DNA of 64,000 nt from Apteryx mantelli (taxonomy: Eukaryota; Chordata; Aves; Apterygiformes; Apterygidae). The DNA lies in NCBI RefSeq assembly GCF_036417845.1, contig NC_089981.1, positions 66,987,268 through 67,051,267 on the forward strand, given 5' to 3'. The translations under genes and the position numbers were made by a program. Position 1 is the stretch's first letter. Each line of letters opens with the position of its first letter. Shown piece after piece: positions 26,701 to 40,600 of the stretch. The notes beneath the pieces are model-generated. The model saw only the letters and a list, made by a program, of their open reading frames with translations. It searched no databases and was not told the DNA's origin.

Positions 26701-29700
26701 ATTTTCAGCTGTGCACATTGGTATGCTTCTATCGTCAGTGAAGTTCTGACAGTCACATTTATTTTTCTTTAATATGCATCATTTAAGATGAACAATTCAA
26801 TTAATAAAAGTTGTGCTTTTTTTTTTTAACAGCAACTCAATAACTGTGGGCGAGTCTATCCTACAGTCACAATGGAGACACAGACGAGCTTTAAATTCAC
26901 CTGCTTGGGAGGCAGTCTTACTGTGGAAGTACAGATCTCAAAACAGGCTATATATCCTTGATAAATTGAAAGTTATGTCATTCAGGCTAGCAAAGCATTG
27001 TCTTTTTCTTTTACATAGAGTAAACCTGGAGCAGGCTGGCTTGTTACAGTAGCATGACAGAAAGGATTTCAACATGCACAACAGTGCAGTTTTCATTTCC
27101 AGGTACAATTTTGGTTGTTTCTCACAAGACTGCCCATGCACAGGCTGAAAACTATTTTCAGCCTTTTAGTTATAAACTTACATTATCACTTACCTGCTTT
27201 CCTGTAGACAAAACTCTGTTCATAATGTTTTTGTATGTCTCAGCCTATTTGCCCTTTCGCCCTCTTAAAACGGCAAATAAGTATCTAACTGTTCTTTTTC
27301 CTCTTCCTATTAAAATCAGTATTTCTTCCTCTTTTAAGTCATTTCATTTTCTTCAGTATGCTCTGTTTGGCCTTTGCCTGTGATGATGCTATCTTATATT
27401 GTATCTGATTTTGTATCTTAGATCTCTTCCTTCTCTTTCCTCTGCACCTTTGATTTAATTCAGCCTCAGTTTTCACTAGCATTTTTCTTAGCTTTGATAC
27501 TTTTGCTCCCTTCATCCATCATTGACAACGTGAGATTTTTTCCTATCTGCTGTCTCACATATTCATTCCTGTTATTAGCAAGGACTTCTCACTCTGATAT
27601 CATCTTTTCCATCTCCAAATTTCTCTCCTAGAGTTGCCAACTGGCTGTTACTTCTTCAGCAAATAGCAGAGCTGTTGATCTACTGCTCAAGATGACCTAT
27701 GCATGCAGAGCTGCCATTGTTCTTCTGTGGCCAAAATGAATTTCTGCAGTGGCAACCCTATCCTCCCACATTCTCAATCTTTTCTTATGTAGCATAATTT
27801 TCTCTATATATATTTTATGAATTCTATCTGATTAGTCTCCTCAACCAGTCTTTTGCTGTCATGTCTCTCCTGCTCTTCTGCTACTTCCGAGGCTCTGACT
27901 CGCTCCATTCTTACTGTTCTGTTTTATAAAAGTTCCTATATGGATTTGTCAGTGCTTAATAACTTTATCCTGTTTGCTGGACTTGCAAGCATCCACGTGT
28001 CCCATTGTCAACTTTGACTTAGGCTTCACCAGCACTGGATTGTGGATGGAAGATTCCCGTGGTTTTGGCAGCAGCACTCTACCCTCTCCATACAGAGACA
28101 GGAAAGCAGATGAGAGTACTGAATAAGTTATGGGAAAGGCAGGAAGGAAAAATAATCCAGTCAAAACCAGTGACAGCTATGCTTAAGGAGCTGTATCCTA
28201 ACTTTGCTGTAGGGATCACTAAACTATAAGGCAGAAATCCCAGAAATATATGGCACTGTTGCTTTTTCTTCAATGAGTATATTGTTTAATTTGTAATAAG
28301 ATACTAAGCAAATGACATTGCTGTAATCTGAAGCTTTAATGGAAAATACAGGGCATACCTCTAGTTGTGATAATAGAAATCGAGTATTAATCTTCAATGC
28401 AGTAAAAGTATGACCACAGAATTGCAACAAGCAGGTAAAGTATATATTGTGCTGTTTACACACACAGCATCAAACTTTTGATGCTCATTATTGTCATTCA
28501 AATAGTTTGCCATCAATGGTACCTAATATCTGTGAAGGACAAAGTGGTTTTCAAGAAAAAGTAAACGTTGTCAGCTAGTTTAAATGAAGAACTGCTCACA
28601 GAGCACTTGAAACTTCCCAATGTCACATAGGCTATGTCTACATTAGGAAGAAATTTGACACAATAGGAGAGGATCTGTAGATCAAAGCGGTTGGTTCTGA
28701 TGCTCCTACATTTCAGCTATATGCTTTTCAGGGGATTTTACAACAGGTTAGATTCATTTTGGTCACCTAGAAGGAAAGTGGTCATGAATGTAGTTTGAAG
28801 TTGTCTGAAGGAGCAGTTTCTTGGTTATGGTGTCTCTGTTAGGGGCTGCTCTGCATTTGGTATGCAGCTGGCGTGGAACTTCTAGTTTAGTTTCCTCTGA
28901 AAGGAGCCTTGTTCTCATGCACCAAAACTGCTCTACTAACTGAACTAATATTTAACAGTTTTAATCTCTAGCAAATTGTACTGACCTTACCTTGAGCAAC
29001 TGAGTTTTGATATAAGCTTGTGGTCAGAAACAACCATTTTAAAAGACAACATCCATCTTGTTTCAAATTCAGTAACTAGTTCCTCAAACATATCAGCTGG
29101 AACAAAAGATTAAAACAACCATTCAGAACTGTGACAACTATACCAAAATTCTGAGATTTGTATTTAAAAGAAATGGTGAAATACAGCTGGCTGTACATCT
29201 GAGAGACTGTTGTCTAAAAGGTATTTGGTTCTTTCACTTTCATGACTCCCAGAAAAGCAAGGAAGGTAGCAATGCTAGGTAGCATCTTGTTAAATCCTCA
29301 TCCCTTAGCTCTGATTACTGTTTGCTTTTCTCACACTCCAAACACTTCTGTTTCTCAGTAATATGGAATATTTCTCATTCATTCACAGATGATAGTCCAC
29401 TTTGAGGGGCATGAGGCAATTTATATATGAATAAAGAAAATGTCAAAGTGACACTTTACAGGAATTGCTTCACTTACACAGTCCCTGTGGAAATAAAACT
29501 CAGCTGGGAGCAGTTTGAAAAAGGCAATGCAATCATCATGGTATTTTAAATCAATCAAAATATTGTGCAACTCAATGAGTTTACAACACCTTTGAAAAGA
29601 AATATTTTTGTAAGACACTATTTTAAAGACAAAGGTGGATAAGAAAGATTTTATGCAAGATAGAGATCATATCTGGAACTATCAGTGATTCTCTGCTTCT

Positions 29701-30812
29701 GTGTTTTTGAACCAGCATAAATTGTATCCCTCCTTGCACTTTTTTTTTTTCTTTTTGCCAGGATATGTGCCAATGGAAAGTTTGATCAACTTTAAAAAAC
29801 AAATAGCTTTGGGTGGCTGTTAGTGATATTCACTGGCTGGTTTTTAAGGAAGGTTTGTGAAATTTTAGGAGCTGAAAGGTGATCATTATTTTTTAAAAGT
29901 TCTAATTAAGATGTCAAACTGGGCAGTGGAATGTATTTAGAATCCCATGTAATTTGATTGTGTTGGCCTATTTAGATAAATTGCTTTGGAAAGACAAATA
30001 AACCAGCTACTTAAAATGTCCAAGAGGCCCAGGCTGCATTCCAGTGTTTCAAGCAATGACTGAAGCAACAGCCTTTTGTAACTGACAGCCAATCCAATGA
30101 TAGACATCCAAGCGTCAAAGTCTGATACAAAGAATGATACAAGTGCCTGGATCACTGTCATTAATAGAATAAACAGTACACAGTGTTATTTAAGCACAAA
30201 ATGCTCAGCTTTTTTCCCCTTCGAACTGCAGACCTCTGGAGACTAGTATTAAAGGAAAGGAACACCCAATGCTTGAAACATCTGAAGCTGAGACACTGCT
30301 CTGCATAAACCTATGGGATTATTTGGGTTTGTTTAGTTAGTGTGATTTCCTCTCAGTAAAGGTATAAATATGTACACCTAACCCAGGATTTAGAACATAT
30401 TACCACTGGGCTCTCAGTAACCTGAGACTCACATTCTAAAATCCATAGTACTATTCTTGAAAATTCAAAATGGATTCTGACCTGTTAATAGATATAGCCA
30501 ATTTATCAGTCTGTACCACAATGAACTTTATTACCTTTTGATCTTATCAACAGTGAATGTCAAGAGAGCAAAGGGTTTGAGAAGCATGTTTCATTTCCAG
30601 AGGAAGTAACTTAGTACCTTCTTGTCATTGTATCCACTGTGGGTAAATTTAGGCACGGACAGCTCTCCCATAGGAGACAGATAAGCTTCCTTATAATCTA
30701 TCCTAATGGCACACTTCTGACTCTCAGAGCAGCTTTCCTTCCTTGATCACTGATTTTGTCTGCTGCTCTTATGCGATGGACCACATTTAACCGTTTGGTA
30801 GTGCTTTAGCTT
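23751..30812. other. Non-coding sequence
   Basis: Contains the 24.07-kb hairpin and a pyrimidine-rich stretch around 27240-27560. A splice-acceptor-like site at 26832 precedes a 42-codon open frame (see findings). No supported gene. Confidence 0.5.
24065..24092. repeat. Perfect 12-bp inverted repeat, 4-nt loop
   Basis: CTTTGTGAGCCA, loop ATCT, TGGCTCACAAAG: a perfect short hairpin. Confidence 0.95.
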
Positions 30813-30857
30813 TGTTTTTTTTGTTGTTGCTGTTGTTTTTTTTTTTTGGGGGGGGGG
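30813..30857. repeat. Poly-T / (TTG)n / T12-G10 homopolymer block
   Basis: T8, then GTTGTTGCTGTTG, then a run of 12 T directly followed by 10 G. Homopolymer junctions like this are prone to sequencing or assembly error. Confidence 0.9.
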
Positions 30858-30999
30858 TTGTGCAGTTGACTCCAACCTGTTTTTCTTGTACTTTGTATCT
30901 CATGTGACACAACTACAGTGCACTTTCAGTGGTTTAGAAGGGGAATTGTGAAGTTGCCAGAATAGATGAAACAAAACTTTCTCTTTGAGCTGGAGGCAT

Positions 31000-31171
31000 G
31001 GAAAACACAGTAGCACTCTGTGACGCTTTGGCATACTAGTGGGAGCGTTCTGTGTCCCCAGGTCCGCTTCCTGTTCCCAGGCTGTACTTTGGATTATGCT
31101 CTGAACTCCCTTCAGAGTAGCGGGACACCCGACTACATTCATGCCAGGCAGCACCAAGGAGGATAAGAAAG
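31000..31171 (+). promoter_or_regulatory. Weak candidate promoter and coding first exon
   Basis: Local GC and CpG rise relative to the surroundings (gacgctt, gagcgtt, gtccgctt, tagcggga, cccgact). An ATG at 31141 opens MPGSTKEDKK and meets a possible donor AAAG/gtattt at 31172. An octamer ATTTGCAT lies at 31370-31377. Against it: the ATG context is poor, I see no TATA box at a proper distance, and no downstream + strand exon was found. It may equally be a conserved non-coding element or chance. Confidence 0.18.
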
Positions 31172-32249
31172 GTATTTGCTCTTTACTTGGGCAGCCCCTG
31201 GTTGTTCCCTTGTTTTTTTTCTTGTTAAAGGGGGAGAAAACATTTTCCTAGCCGGAAGGCAAACAAAGCACAGACAATTTTGCACGTCTTTGCAGCTAAT
31301 GTACATGCTCTGACACTGCCTGGAGGCTTTATTGGGATGGATAATTTATACCCAGTTTCACTTCCCCTTATTTGCATCTGAGTTTCCAGAGCTCAATGAA
31401 ACAAAACTATATAGAAATTTAACCTACTGTTCTTCTCTTTTCTTCAGAAGATAACAGAAAGACTAAGGCAATAGGATTTAGGAAAGCTATTGTGATCATT
31501 AATTCTGTGCTGGTACTTGAAGTACTAAATCAACCCAACTTCCAATTCATTAATCCGGTTTAAAGCAACAGGAACAGAGTGTTATGGCACAAAAACAGAA
31601 TAATCCCAAAGCCTTGAGGAACTGCAGTTCACATGACAGGCATGTATAGGAGCTCCCAGCCAGGGCAGCAGGCAAATTATGTGAAACATTAGATACAGGG
31701 TAGGACCTGGCATGCTCAACTTCCCCAGCGTGTTATTTTATATAATTAAAATTAAATTCTTCGGATTTTTTTTCTTTCCTTAAATAGCGAAGAAGATTGG
31801 AAGCAGGACTGATACTTCCTGACAGCTGTGACCAATCACAGATTCCTGGCTTTTGAAGTATTTTTTTCCTTCCCTGACTTGTGCATTTTCTTTCAAGGTT
31901 TTCCTGTGTTGATTTACTCCCTGTTCTCCTAACTGATATGTAATTTTCCTCTCTGCTTGGTATGGCTGTGCCCCCCCAGTTGCTGTTACATAGACTCAAA
32001 ATTAGCAATGCAAAATCTACAGACATAATACAAGCCTCTTACTATTTCTCTTGAAAAGATTCAAAACTGAACAGCAGAATGATACCCTACATTTTATGGT
32101 GAAAAAAAGTGCCACTGCACTTTTCTCTCTGCTTAGCCCACTAACAAAGGCAACTTGTTATATTGTTTAACGTCACTTTTAGTGCAGATAAAGAACTTTA
32201 TCCATAAATACCTTAAGCAGATTACTGCAGAGTCTTACAGTTAGAGAAA

Positions 32250-32345
32250 GGAGACTTGGGACCAGCACTCTTCCTGGTTTAGCCACAAGCTTGCAGCTTT
32301 GCTTTGGCCAAGGAACTTTACATGCCTGGAAATTAAGCCAAAAGT
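32250..32345 (+). mobile_element. MIR/CORE-SINE fragment
   Basis: Reads agacttgggaccagcactct, tcctggtttagccacaagct and tttggccaaggaactttaca, which follow the MIR order (first-line motif, gctctgccac, gaccttgggcaagtcactta). Confidence 0.45.
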
Positions 32346-32689
32346 TAAAAGTGGATATCACTCCTTACCTACCACATGAGAAGCAGGAGGGCGAATTTAA
32401 TTACAGCTTTGGCATATAGGAAGAAAAGCTACAGAAACAGTGAATGTGAATAGTAAAAGATTTTGCAGAAACACTAAGTCGCTGAGGAGACTCACTACAT
32501 GAGGGGCCGATTTTTACAAAATTTTTTGTGTACATAATACTAATTATTTTATTTATCAACCATTTTAATTGCATCCACAGTATATGGCATGCAGCAAATA
32601 CAATAAATAATCATTAAAACTTCATCAAATACACAACAGAGAACACAAGCAAATACTAAACAGAATAATGGAGCACTGAAAAGTAGGCT

Positions 32690-32970
32690 TTTACATCTCA
32701 TCCCCAGCATAGCTTCCAGCATCATGCTGGGACATTGTTTCAGTACTGACTCAGATGGAAGAATAACCCTTGTTGCATCACCCACATCAGTCCTTCTGGC
32801 ACCATGGAGGACACTGCTGTCAGCACTGACTTTAGGGAAGAACAGCCCCTCCCTGCAACACCCTCTCTACTGCCTATTGCATAGATACTGCTAGCAGTAG
32901 GCCAAAACCCTGGTGGTCATAGCAATTGTTAGGGAAGAACACTCCTATATTGCACAAAACAATGGACTTC
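32690..32970. repeat. Diverged tandem repeat, about three units
   Basis: Related units appear at 32735-32795 (cagtactgactcagatggaa, then ttgttgcatcaccc), 32815-32890 (cagcactgactttagggaag, aacagcccctccctgcaaca) and 32915-32970 (agcaattgttagggaagaac, tcctatattgcac). Spacing is about 80 and then 98 bp. It may be an internal repeat of an unrecognised transposable element. Confidence 0.5.
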
Positions 32971-35900
32971 CACCAGAATTACTAAGTTTGAAAAAACTTG
33001 GACTTTTCAGTGTCAGGCAAGAAGGAAACACTTCCAGGTTAGGCAGAGATCAGAGCTGATTTAAAAACCCAGTTGAACACAGCAGTGGCTGATATTTTGC
33101 AAATTAAATTTTATGGATGGTTGAACAAAACTGTGGCTGCATTGTAGGTTTGCTTGCACAGTGCAGTATCTCACAAGAGAAAATTCCTTCTGCTTTACAG
33201 CAATCTGTTGGGATCCAATACAAGACAGCATAGGCTTTAAAATCCTATATGAAACAACGATCCAATAGAAAACAACAATCTTTTACTGTTTGATAATAAG
33301 TTACGGTTATGCAGTCACAGTTATGTACCTGATTAGTCTAGGCCCTTTGAGGGAACAGGGAACATTCTCCAACCCCAACTTCATCCAGAACCTCCACTTT
33401 GAAGAGAACAGTTTAGCTAGTCCCCAATTGTCTTATATCCACTCCCTCCCTTATAGCTTCTAAATCAGCTAATTTCATTTATTTTGTTAGCTGATCTTAT
33501 TCGTTCAGCAGAACAGCCCCAGTTCCTCAGCAAAGAGGTGTTGTCTTGAGACCAGGCACTATAGTCAAAGGGACAGAGCCTCCATCAGAGGTCATGGGAT
33601 GTCTGATGCATACATTCTCTTCCAAGTGTTGCCAAATAAGACCAGAAGGGTCCAGCCTTGCTCAGATCTAATAACTATTTCTTCCTTCCTAAAAGATCCC
33701 CATCCAGATGGGATCCTTGCTGCTGATGCACCTTCAACATGTCAGGCAGCCACACCAAATACTGACAGGGAATAAAACAACCTGCATTTTTAATTTTCTG
33801 CATTCATTTTACAAAAGCATATTTTTATGATAAAAGAAAGGTCTTCAGAAGACAACTTCTCTTTTACTATAGTAAGAATTAGGTCACTTGAATTAGATCT
33901 TCAGATGAAACTAGCTGGAGGCATATTCAAACCAGCTAAAAGAGTGACTATATCCACCCTGCATGTAGTAAAACTGTAGTAGAACCCTTTGCTGAAGAAT
34001 CTTGTGGATGTTAGAAGTAGATGCAGATTCAAAAAGTGCCAGCACAAATTCATGGAACAGAAGAGAAACCCTGAGGCTATTAAATACAAATCTATCACTA
34101 CAGGTTCAGCAGCTCCCTGAACCAAAAATTGGTAGAGGCTAGGAATACACCCTGAAAAAAACTCTTATGTTTGCACAGTTTTCACACTACTTAATATCCT
34201 GGAGACAGGATTCTAGATTAGATGAAACTTCTGTTTGAAATGGTATCACTGTTCTTGTGGTTTATGTTCACAAAAGGGTATTGCCTTACCTTGCACTCAG
34301 TTTCTTTTTCTTTATGGCAGAACATTTGAGCCTTGTTTGGTTTGCTCTGAGCCCAGCTGTTGCCAAAATATATGTGATGAAAGTCTGCTAAACCAGGAGT
34401 TACTGCCAGCCAGTGACAAGTGCAAACATAGCATCAAGATGCTTCTCTACAATATGGCAGTGATGGAACATGTGGAACAGTTGGATTTGGGCAAGGAAGG
34501 TTTCCTTCATGAATCTGACCAGAAAGTATCCCAAAGGAGCTGGAATATATAACTTTCCCTGGATTGTCAAGAAGCTTCCTTACCAGAGGGACTATGTACA
34601 TGTTAAGTCATGATGTGATATCAAGAAAAAAAAAAATCTGACTTGTGACAAGTTAATACCCTTCTGGTGGAAGGCAGTAGCTGGCTACTCCAAGCCAGAC
34701 TGGAGCTAAGAACAGGCAGCAGGAAGGAGAATCAGGGGACAGACTAGAATGGCTGATAGAGGACCAATGGGGACAAGCAAATGAATGAACATGAATAGGC
34801 GCATGTAAATAATCCTGCAGAAGCCTTGTACTGAGACCCTGAAGTAAAGGGTAATTAGCAATACAGGTCCAGGATCTGGCCTGCTCTGAGAAGAGACAAT
34901 TCTGAATAAGACCAAGCTGAAAAAGACAGTATGTGACGAGGCCTTGAGTCAACCAGAGCTGTAAGTGGATCAGCCTAAACTCTCTACTGACAGTAAACTC
35001 CCTCCAAAGGAGACCACAAAGGTTTTTAAACTGGAAAAGCCAGACTTTATCAGAACACAAGATGGAATAATTGTCCTTTCTAAAAAAGAGAAAACTTGAA
35101 ATGATTAAGTAAAACAGAGTAAGATTTAAAGCATCTATAAACAAGTTTCCTCCTGCCCACAAATGAATCCCTTCTTCCAGGCTTGGTCTCAGACCAGCAA
35201 CATGGTGGTTTTCTGAGTTGCAGCAAATTCTGCGCGGTCCCTTCTAAGTCCCCAAGGATGTTTATTTCCATCTCCTCTTGAGCTTGACTGTGTGCCTGTT
35301 CCCTGCTTCCCTCTGCAATGTCCTAGTTTTGCCTCTTATTGAGCTCTCACCCTCTGACAGCCCAACCCCACATTCTGAAAACTTCTCTCCCTAAGAACGT
35401 TCACTTACTCCTTGGGGAGAAGTCTTCCTGCCTTCCTCCAAAGGTTTCTGACCCCTTCAGTCTCTTTTTAAAAAAACGTGACATATAAACTGAAACAAAT
35501 AAAGCAAATACGACCCATTGCATAGGCATTACAAGACAAAAGAATCTGGGAAATGAAAAGTTGCAAGTCCTGAGGTAAGGTCAGCAGATGAGCTGCCAAG
35601 AGAGCAACTCTCAGGAACTCTTAAAAGGTGACCAAAAACAAGGCCATAAATCTGAAAACCTTTTCTCCTAACTTAGTTATGTTGGTAGGTTTTGTTATGT
35701 CTGTATCTGGTGGATTCCTAATGGCTGAGTTTATTCTAACAATTTCTACCACAACACCGAACCTATCTTAGACTCTAAGAGAAAAAATGCTGCTTTTCTA
35801 AACTAGGTAGATATAGGGTGAACTTTTGGACCATCTCTTAGTAAAGTTATAATATAGTTTGTTCCAAGGACTGTAACAAATTCATAAGCAGGACTCACCT

Positions 35901-37623
35901 CTGTTGCTGCTGTTGGTTGCAGTGCTAGGTACAGTGTAACATATATCATTGCCTTTTAGGAAGTCATCACAAAATTGACTGTTAACTGGTTTGCATGTTG
36001 CTGCAGGGAGACCATTTCAGAATTCTTGGTTCCCTAGACAAAATCCAAATTTTCAGCATTGCCTATACTTCTCTCTCATCCCATGGTTCTCAGAAATTTT
36101 TCATAGACCCAATCTTGTGCTCTGGTTCCTATCTGAACTTGATACATGAGGAGGTATATGGGGTCTGGCCAGGAAGAAACACCACATTATAGTTCAAGCA
36201 GTTCCTGCCTCACACAAGCATAAGGTGAGGTCTACACTGGTGACTTAAGGCCAGCTGGAGCGTCTATCTGAGACTATCACAAATGCATTTTCCTGAGCTT
36301 ACCACTAGAAATCCGGTGAAACCAATTCGTCCTTCTTTGTATCAAACCACCTTTGTGACTCACTGAAAAATCTTATTTGAGCTTTAATGGGGTGCACAAC
36401 CAAGTGCATAAAAGATGCTGATTAACTCGTTCTTGGTCATAGTCCTCCTGTCTTCTGGAAGAGCATTGGTGCTTCCAGCAGTGGTTTTCAGGTGGCCTCT
36501 TCCAGACAGCATTTGCTGCTTTTTAATTTCTACCTAAAGAGCACATATTCTTAAGATATCCAAAAGAAGGCTAGAATAAACTTTATGTTTTCACATGTAA
36601 AAGAGCCTCATGTCGAGTTGGTTGAGGAGAAAGTATCAAATTAAGTGCATCCAAATGCTGTAGGGTATTTGTCTGCCATCTAAGATGAGTTTTGAAATCT
36701 TAGGATGTGGGGAACTGTGAAGCTGCACAAGCCTGTATTGTCAGGGGATGGATCTCAAGCTGAAGTCTCCATTAGCAACTGTAGACTGGTGCCCCCTTTG
36801 TGGCAAAGAAGTGATGCCTCATTACTTTTTGACAGTAGACCAGGTCACATCACAATGCTACAGACAAGCCACGCAAGACTGTCCCAATTAATGCTGATCC
36901 CCATCCAAAATTCCCAGTAGTTCTGACATATCTTTCTTCCATACCTATTGACTCAGTAGAATTCTCTAATCTGTCCCATAGGAAAAATAAGTTGAAACAA
37001 AATTTGCATATAGATTTTTACTTTTAATGACTTTTTAAAAGTATCTGTAGTAAGCTTTGTTCTGTTTGTCCTACGCCTGTTTGTACAGCATTTCGCACAA
37101 TGGGATCCTGGTCCCTAACAAAGAGCTTTAATAAGGCAAATCATGTATAATAGGATGTTCCTGACATTTTTTTTTCATTGTGGATACCTAAGACTATTTA
37201 TTATGCTTTTTGTAATCATTTCTTTTTACAAAGCGCCAGCAAAATTCTATCCTGTTCTCTCTGGAGTACCTGTAATTTCAGCTAGGCACAGACCTTAAAA
37301 AACATTTTAAAATGAAATATAACTGCTTTGCTTTTAATGTGTTTATTGGAAGCTGCAGATGGAAATAAGAAACACTCTAGGCTGATTTCTGCATGTCTGA
37401 AATATCCACTGAAAATACATTATCACTAGGAAGTTGATAAAAGTGGAGTAAAATGTACAGTATTTTAAAAGTTACAGTGTATATGGGAGACACCTATAAT
37501 TAATATTAAAAAAATTTTTTTTTACCTCTTTAAAAAATCTTCCAAAATCCAGTATCTTTGAGATGAAGCCGCGCTCTTTGCTCCACTGTAAGGTAAATAT
37601 ACCAGCCAACATAAATTACATCA

Positions 37624-37650
37624 TAAAACAAACAAACAAACAAAAAACAA
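37624..37650. repeat. (AAAC)n simple repeat
   Basis: Four to five AAAC units followed by an A-rich run. Confidence 0.85.
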
Positions 37651-40600
37651 AGTGGATTTGTACTTGAAATCTGACCTTTAAAAGCAGTGGGAAGATTTTG
37701 AAAATAATAGTTTGTTTGAGCAGTGGGTTTTTTTTCCCCCCTCTGCTTTAGAACCACTTGAAAACATGCTCATGCTCATACACTAGCAACTATATATGAG
37801 TTGGGAAAATTATTTAAGAAATCCAAGTAGTTCTGTGAGCACTGGAATTAATGAAGCCAGTTTCCTATGGCTCTGTGCCTTACAGTTGAACTGCAATACC
37901 CTCAGCTCCTTCTCCACCTCTTCTTCTCACCTTTGCTTGACCTGCCAGCTGGGCCAGAGACAGCACAAGTTTTGGCTAGTTAGGAGTTGCATGTGTGCAC
38001 TGGTCTGCCAGTTGCTGGCCCTTGGTTACTAGGTGAGCCAAACAGAACATGCTACCTCTCAGCCGCTTGGAAAAAAAAGTGAGAAAAGTGGTTTTAGAAA
38101 GCGCATATTGTGCAAGTCCCCTACAGGACTTTATTATCTTTAAAACTTATGTTCTCTGCTGGGTCAGGGGAAAGAAAGTCCAAAATCAGGCTAAACACAG
38201 TCTTTTATGATTGAAGCATTCCTTCTCATCTTGTGAATAACACAAATGAGCTCAACCTGTACTGCTGCAGCTAATTACCCCTTTTGAATAACACAGGTAT
38301 GAGGACTTGTAGTAACAGTATCCTACATGCTTAAGTTCATGTAGTACCTTGGAAACCAAAATGCTTTCTATACACCCTAATAATCCTGTGTAACAACTAT
38401 ACAGCAACTTTCTCTTCCATTTTGACAAAAATTTCCAAATACATTTATTAGAAACCTCTGACTTTGCACTAGATCATACACTCTCCCACACTGTTTCATA
38501 GTCTTTCACATGAAGATGACTATATCTTTCTCTGCTTTCCCCACACAGTTTTTTCCTATTTTTTTCTTTGCTTTCTTGACACATTTTTGTTTTCGTTAGT
38601 GTCTTTTGCGTTCCTTACCTCTTTTGGCTTATTGCTTCTTTTAAATTCAGAGTTGCTTTCTTTGGTTGTCCCTGTAATATCAAAGCATAACACTGTCCAA
38701 AAAATTCTGTAGTACTGTAAAATCATCTTTGCTACTACTGCATGTCATATACACTTATATGTAAGCAATGCAACTACAAAATTTGGACCAGATATAATGA
38801 TAGATTATATTACAGATATATTAAAATTACAGATTTATAACCAAATCTATGCTCCAGCACTTCAGAAACCAGTTCTAACACAGGAGGGTTATATACCTGT
38901 GTGGACAGTAGAGTGTAGGATGGCTTTATGTTCATATCACTCAGGTTCTCTGTTGTATTCCTCTGCCCTGACCACCTTCAGACTAATCTGTAACTCCTCC
39001 CACAGAAAACAGTAGTGTAAAAAATGCTACATCAATATGAGACAAGAAGAACTCCATATCTTGCTGAAATGCCAGAGGGCAGGCAAAGTGTATGTAACAA
39101 ATTAAATTGGAATTTGGCCAGAACTTCCAGGTTAAATCATGGATGTTGGTGAAAACTGCTGAGAAATCAATCAAGAAAAGTGATGGCCAAAAGCCTTACT
39201 TTTTTTTTTTTTTTAAATAATGACAGCTGAGAGCTATTCAAACTTAATGCCTTTTAGGACAACCCACCCCTACAACACCATAAAATGGGATTAGCAGTGG
39301 GGTGGCAGTGGCTGGAGCCAAAGATCACTTTTTTATATCCAATGAAAAGATACCACTAGTTAGCCTCAGTTACTAAATGTTTCTTTATCATTTCTAATGC
39401 AAGAATGTGTTTAAAATACATTCCTGTAAAATAGCATCTAACTGCTGCAATAAAATATGAGACATTCACAGTGAAAATTGTCCTTGATGCTGTTTCTGTG
39501 GCTTTAGTGCATCAAATTTACCAATTATTTCTATTCTCCTACTGCTTGTGTGTATGAAAACTTTTAAGTTCATGATTTCAGTTGACAGAGCCACAGGACA
39601 CCAGCTCTGTATCAAGTATCAGTTGCGTTTTCAACCTTACTGATCTCAGTATTACAGACAGAATTAGAACTGACATCCTGATGTTAGAGCTTAAATGGTC
39701 TGAGAAGGAATAAAGATATTTGCAGTAAAACAACTGCCGTTCACAAAGCTATGTAAAAGACATGCAAAAACTCTTAACTCCAAAGGCAAGGAAATGTGTA
39801 ATTGGGGAGAACTGAATTAGTAATATAATTACAGACTTTCAATGAGTGATTTCTCAGGATATAATGAAAATAAAGACTGCCATCTTATCATGAGAAATCA
39901 GAACAAGAAAACTTTATATGCAATGCATATTACTTTATTTTGGTTTTACTTTATATTTTAAAATATAATGCAAAGCTCTGTTTTTCTATGAAATGCTTCC
40001 ATAGAAATTTAGCTCTGGAACTCTTCAGCAAGAATGATTTTTGCTCTATTAAACGCTGAGATGGCTCAATCTCTTTGCAAGTTTAAATGCATCCAGTTCC
40101 ACTAATTCCAGTGGTGTTTTATTTAAAGTAATAAAGAACTCACTCTGAAATCCAGATGAAACACACATGGATGGACCCCCCACCTTGGAGAAGGACATGG
40201 TAAACCACACCTTACTTAAGTGCCTATAATGCAGGCATATGCATCTAAATCAGCTGTCTGGTCCCCCTTTTTACTACAGAGAGATCTAGTCAATATACTC
40301 AGAGCAGTTGGCTGCGATTCATTTGATCAAACGTTGGTGTTTATTTTGGGGTGAGATGAATCATGCTATAGATCCCACATACTCTGTTGACTATAAAGGC
40401 AGGTTAGCTTAGATGAAGGCACGTATTCTGTACAAACCCACATTTAGTCAGATGAATCTCCTTCACACTCTGGAAGAGGCTATAGACACAACAGCTTTGT
40501 CCCATTCAGGAACACCTCTGGAAAAACTCAGTGATTCAGGGCCAATGTAAAGACCCACCCTTATTATAACACTGTAACATGTTGCCAGAATTTTTTCTTT

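Noticed and set aside
34653..35162. 169-codon open frame on the minus strand, the longest in the window
   Set aside because: No splice, promoter or domain support, and its residue mix looks like translated non-coding DNA. At this AT content a frame of this length can occur by chance in 64 kb.
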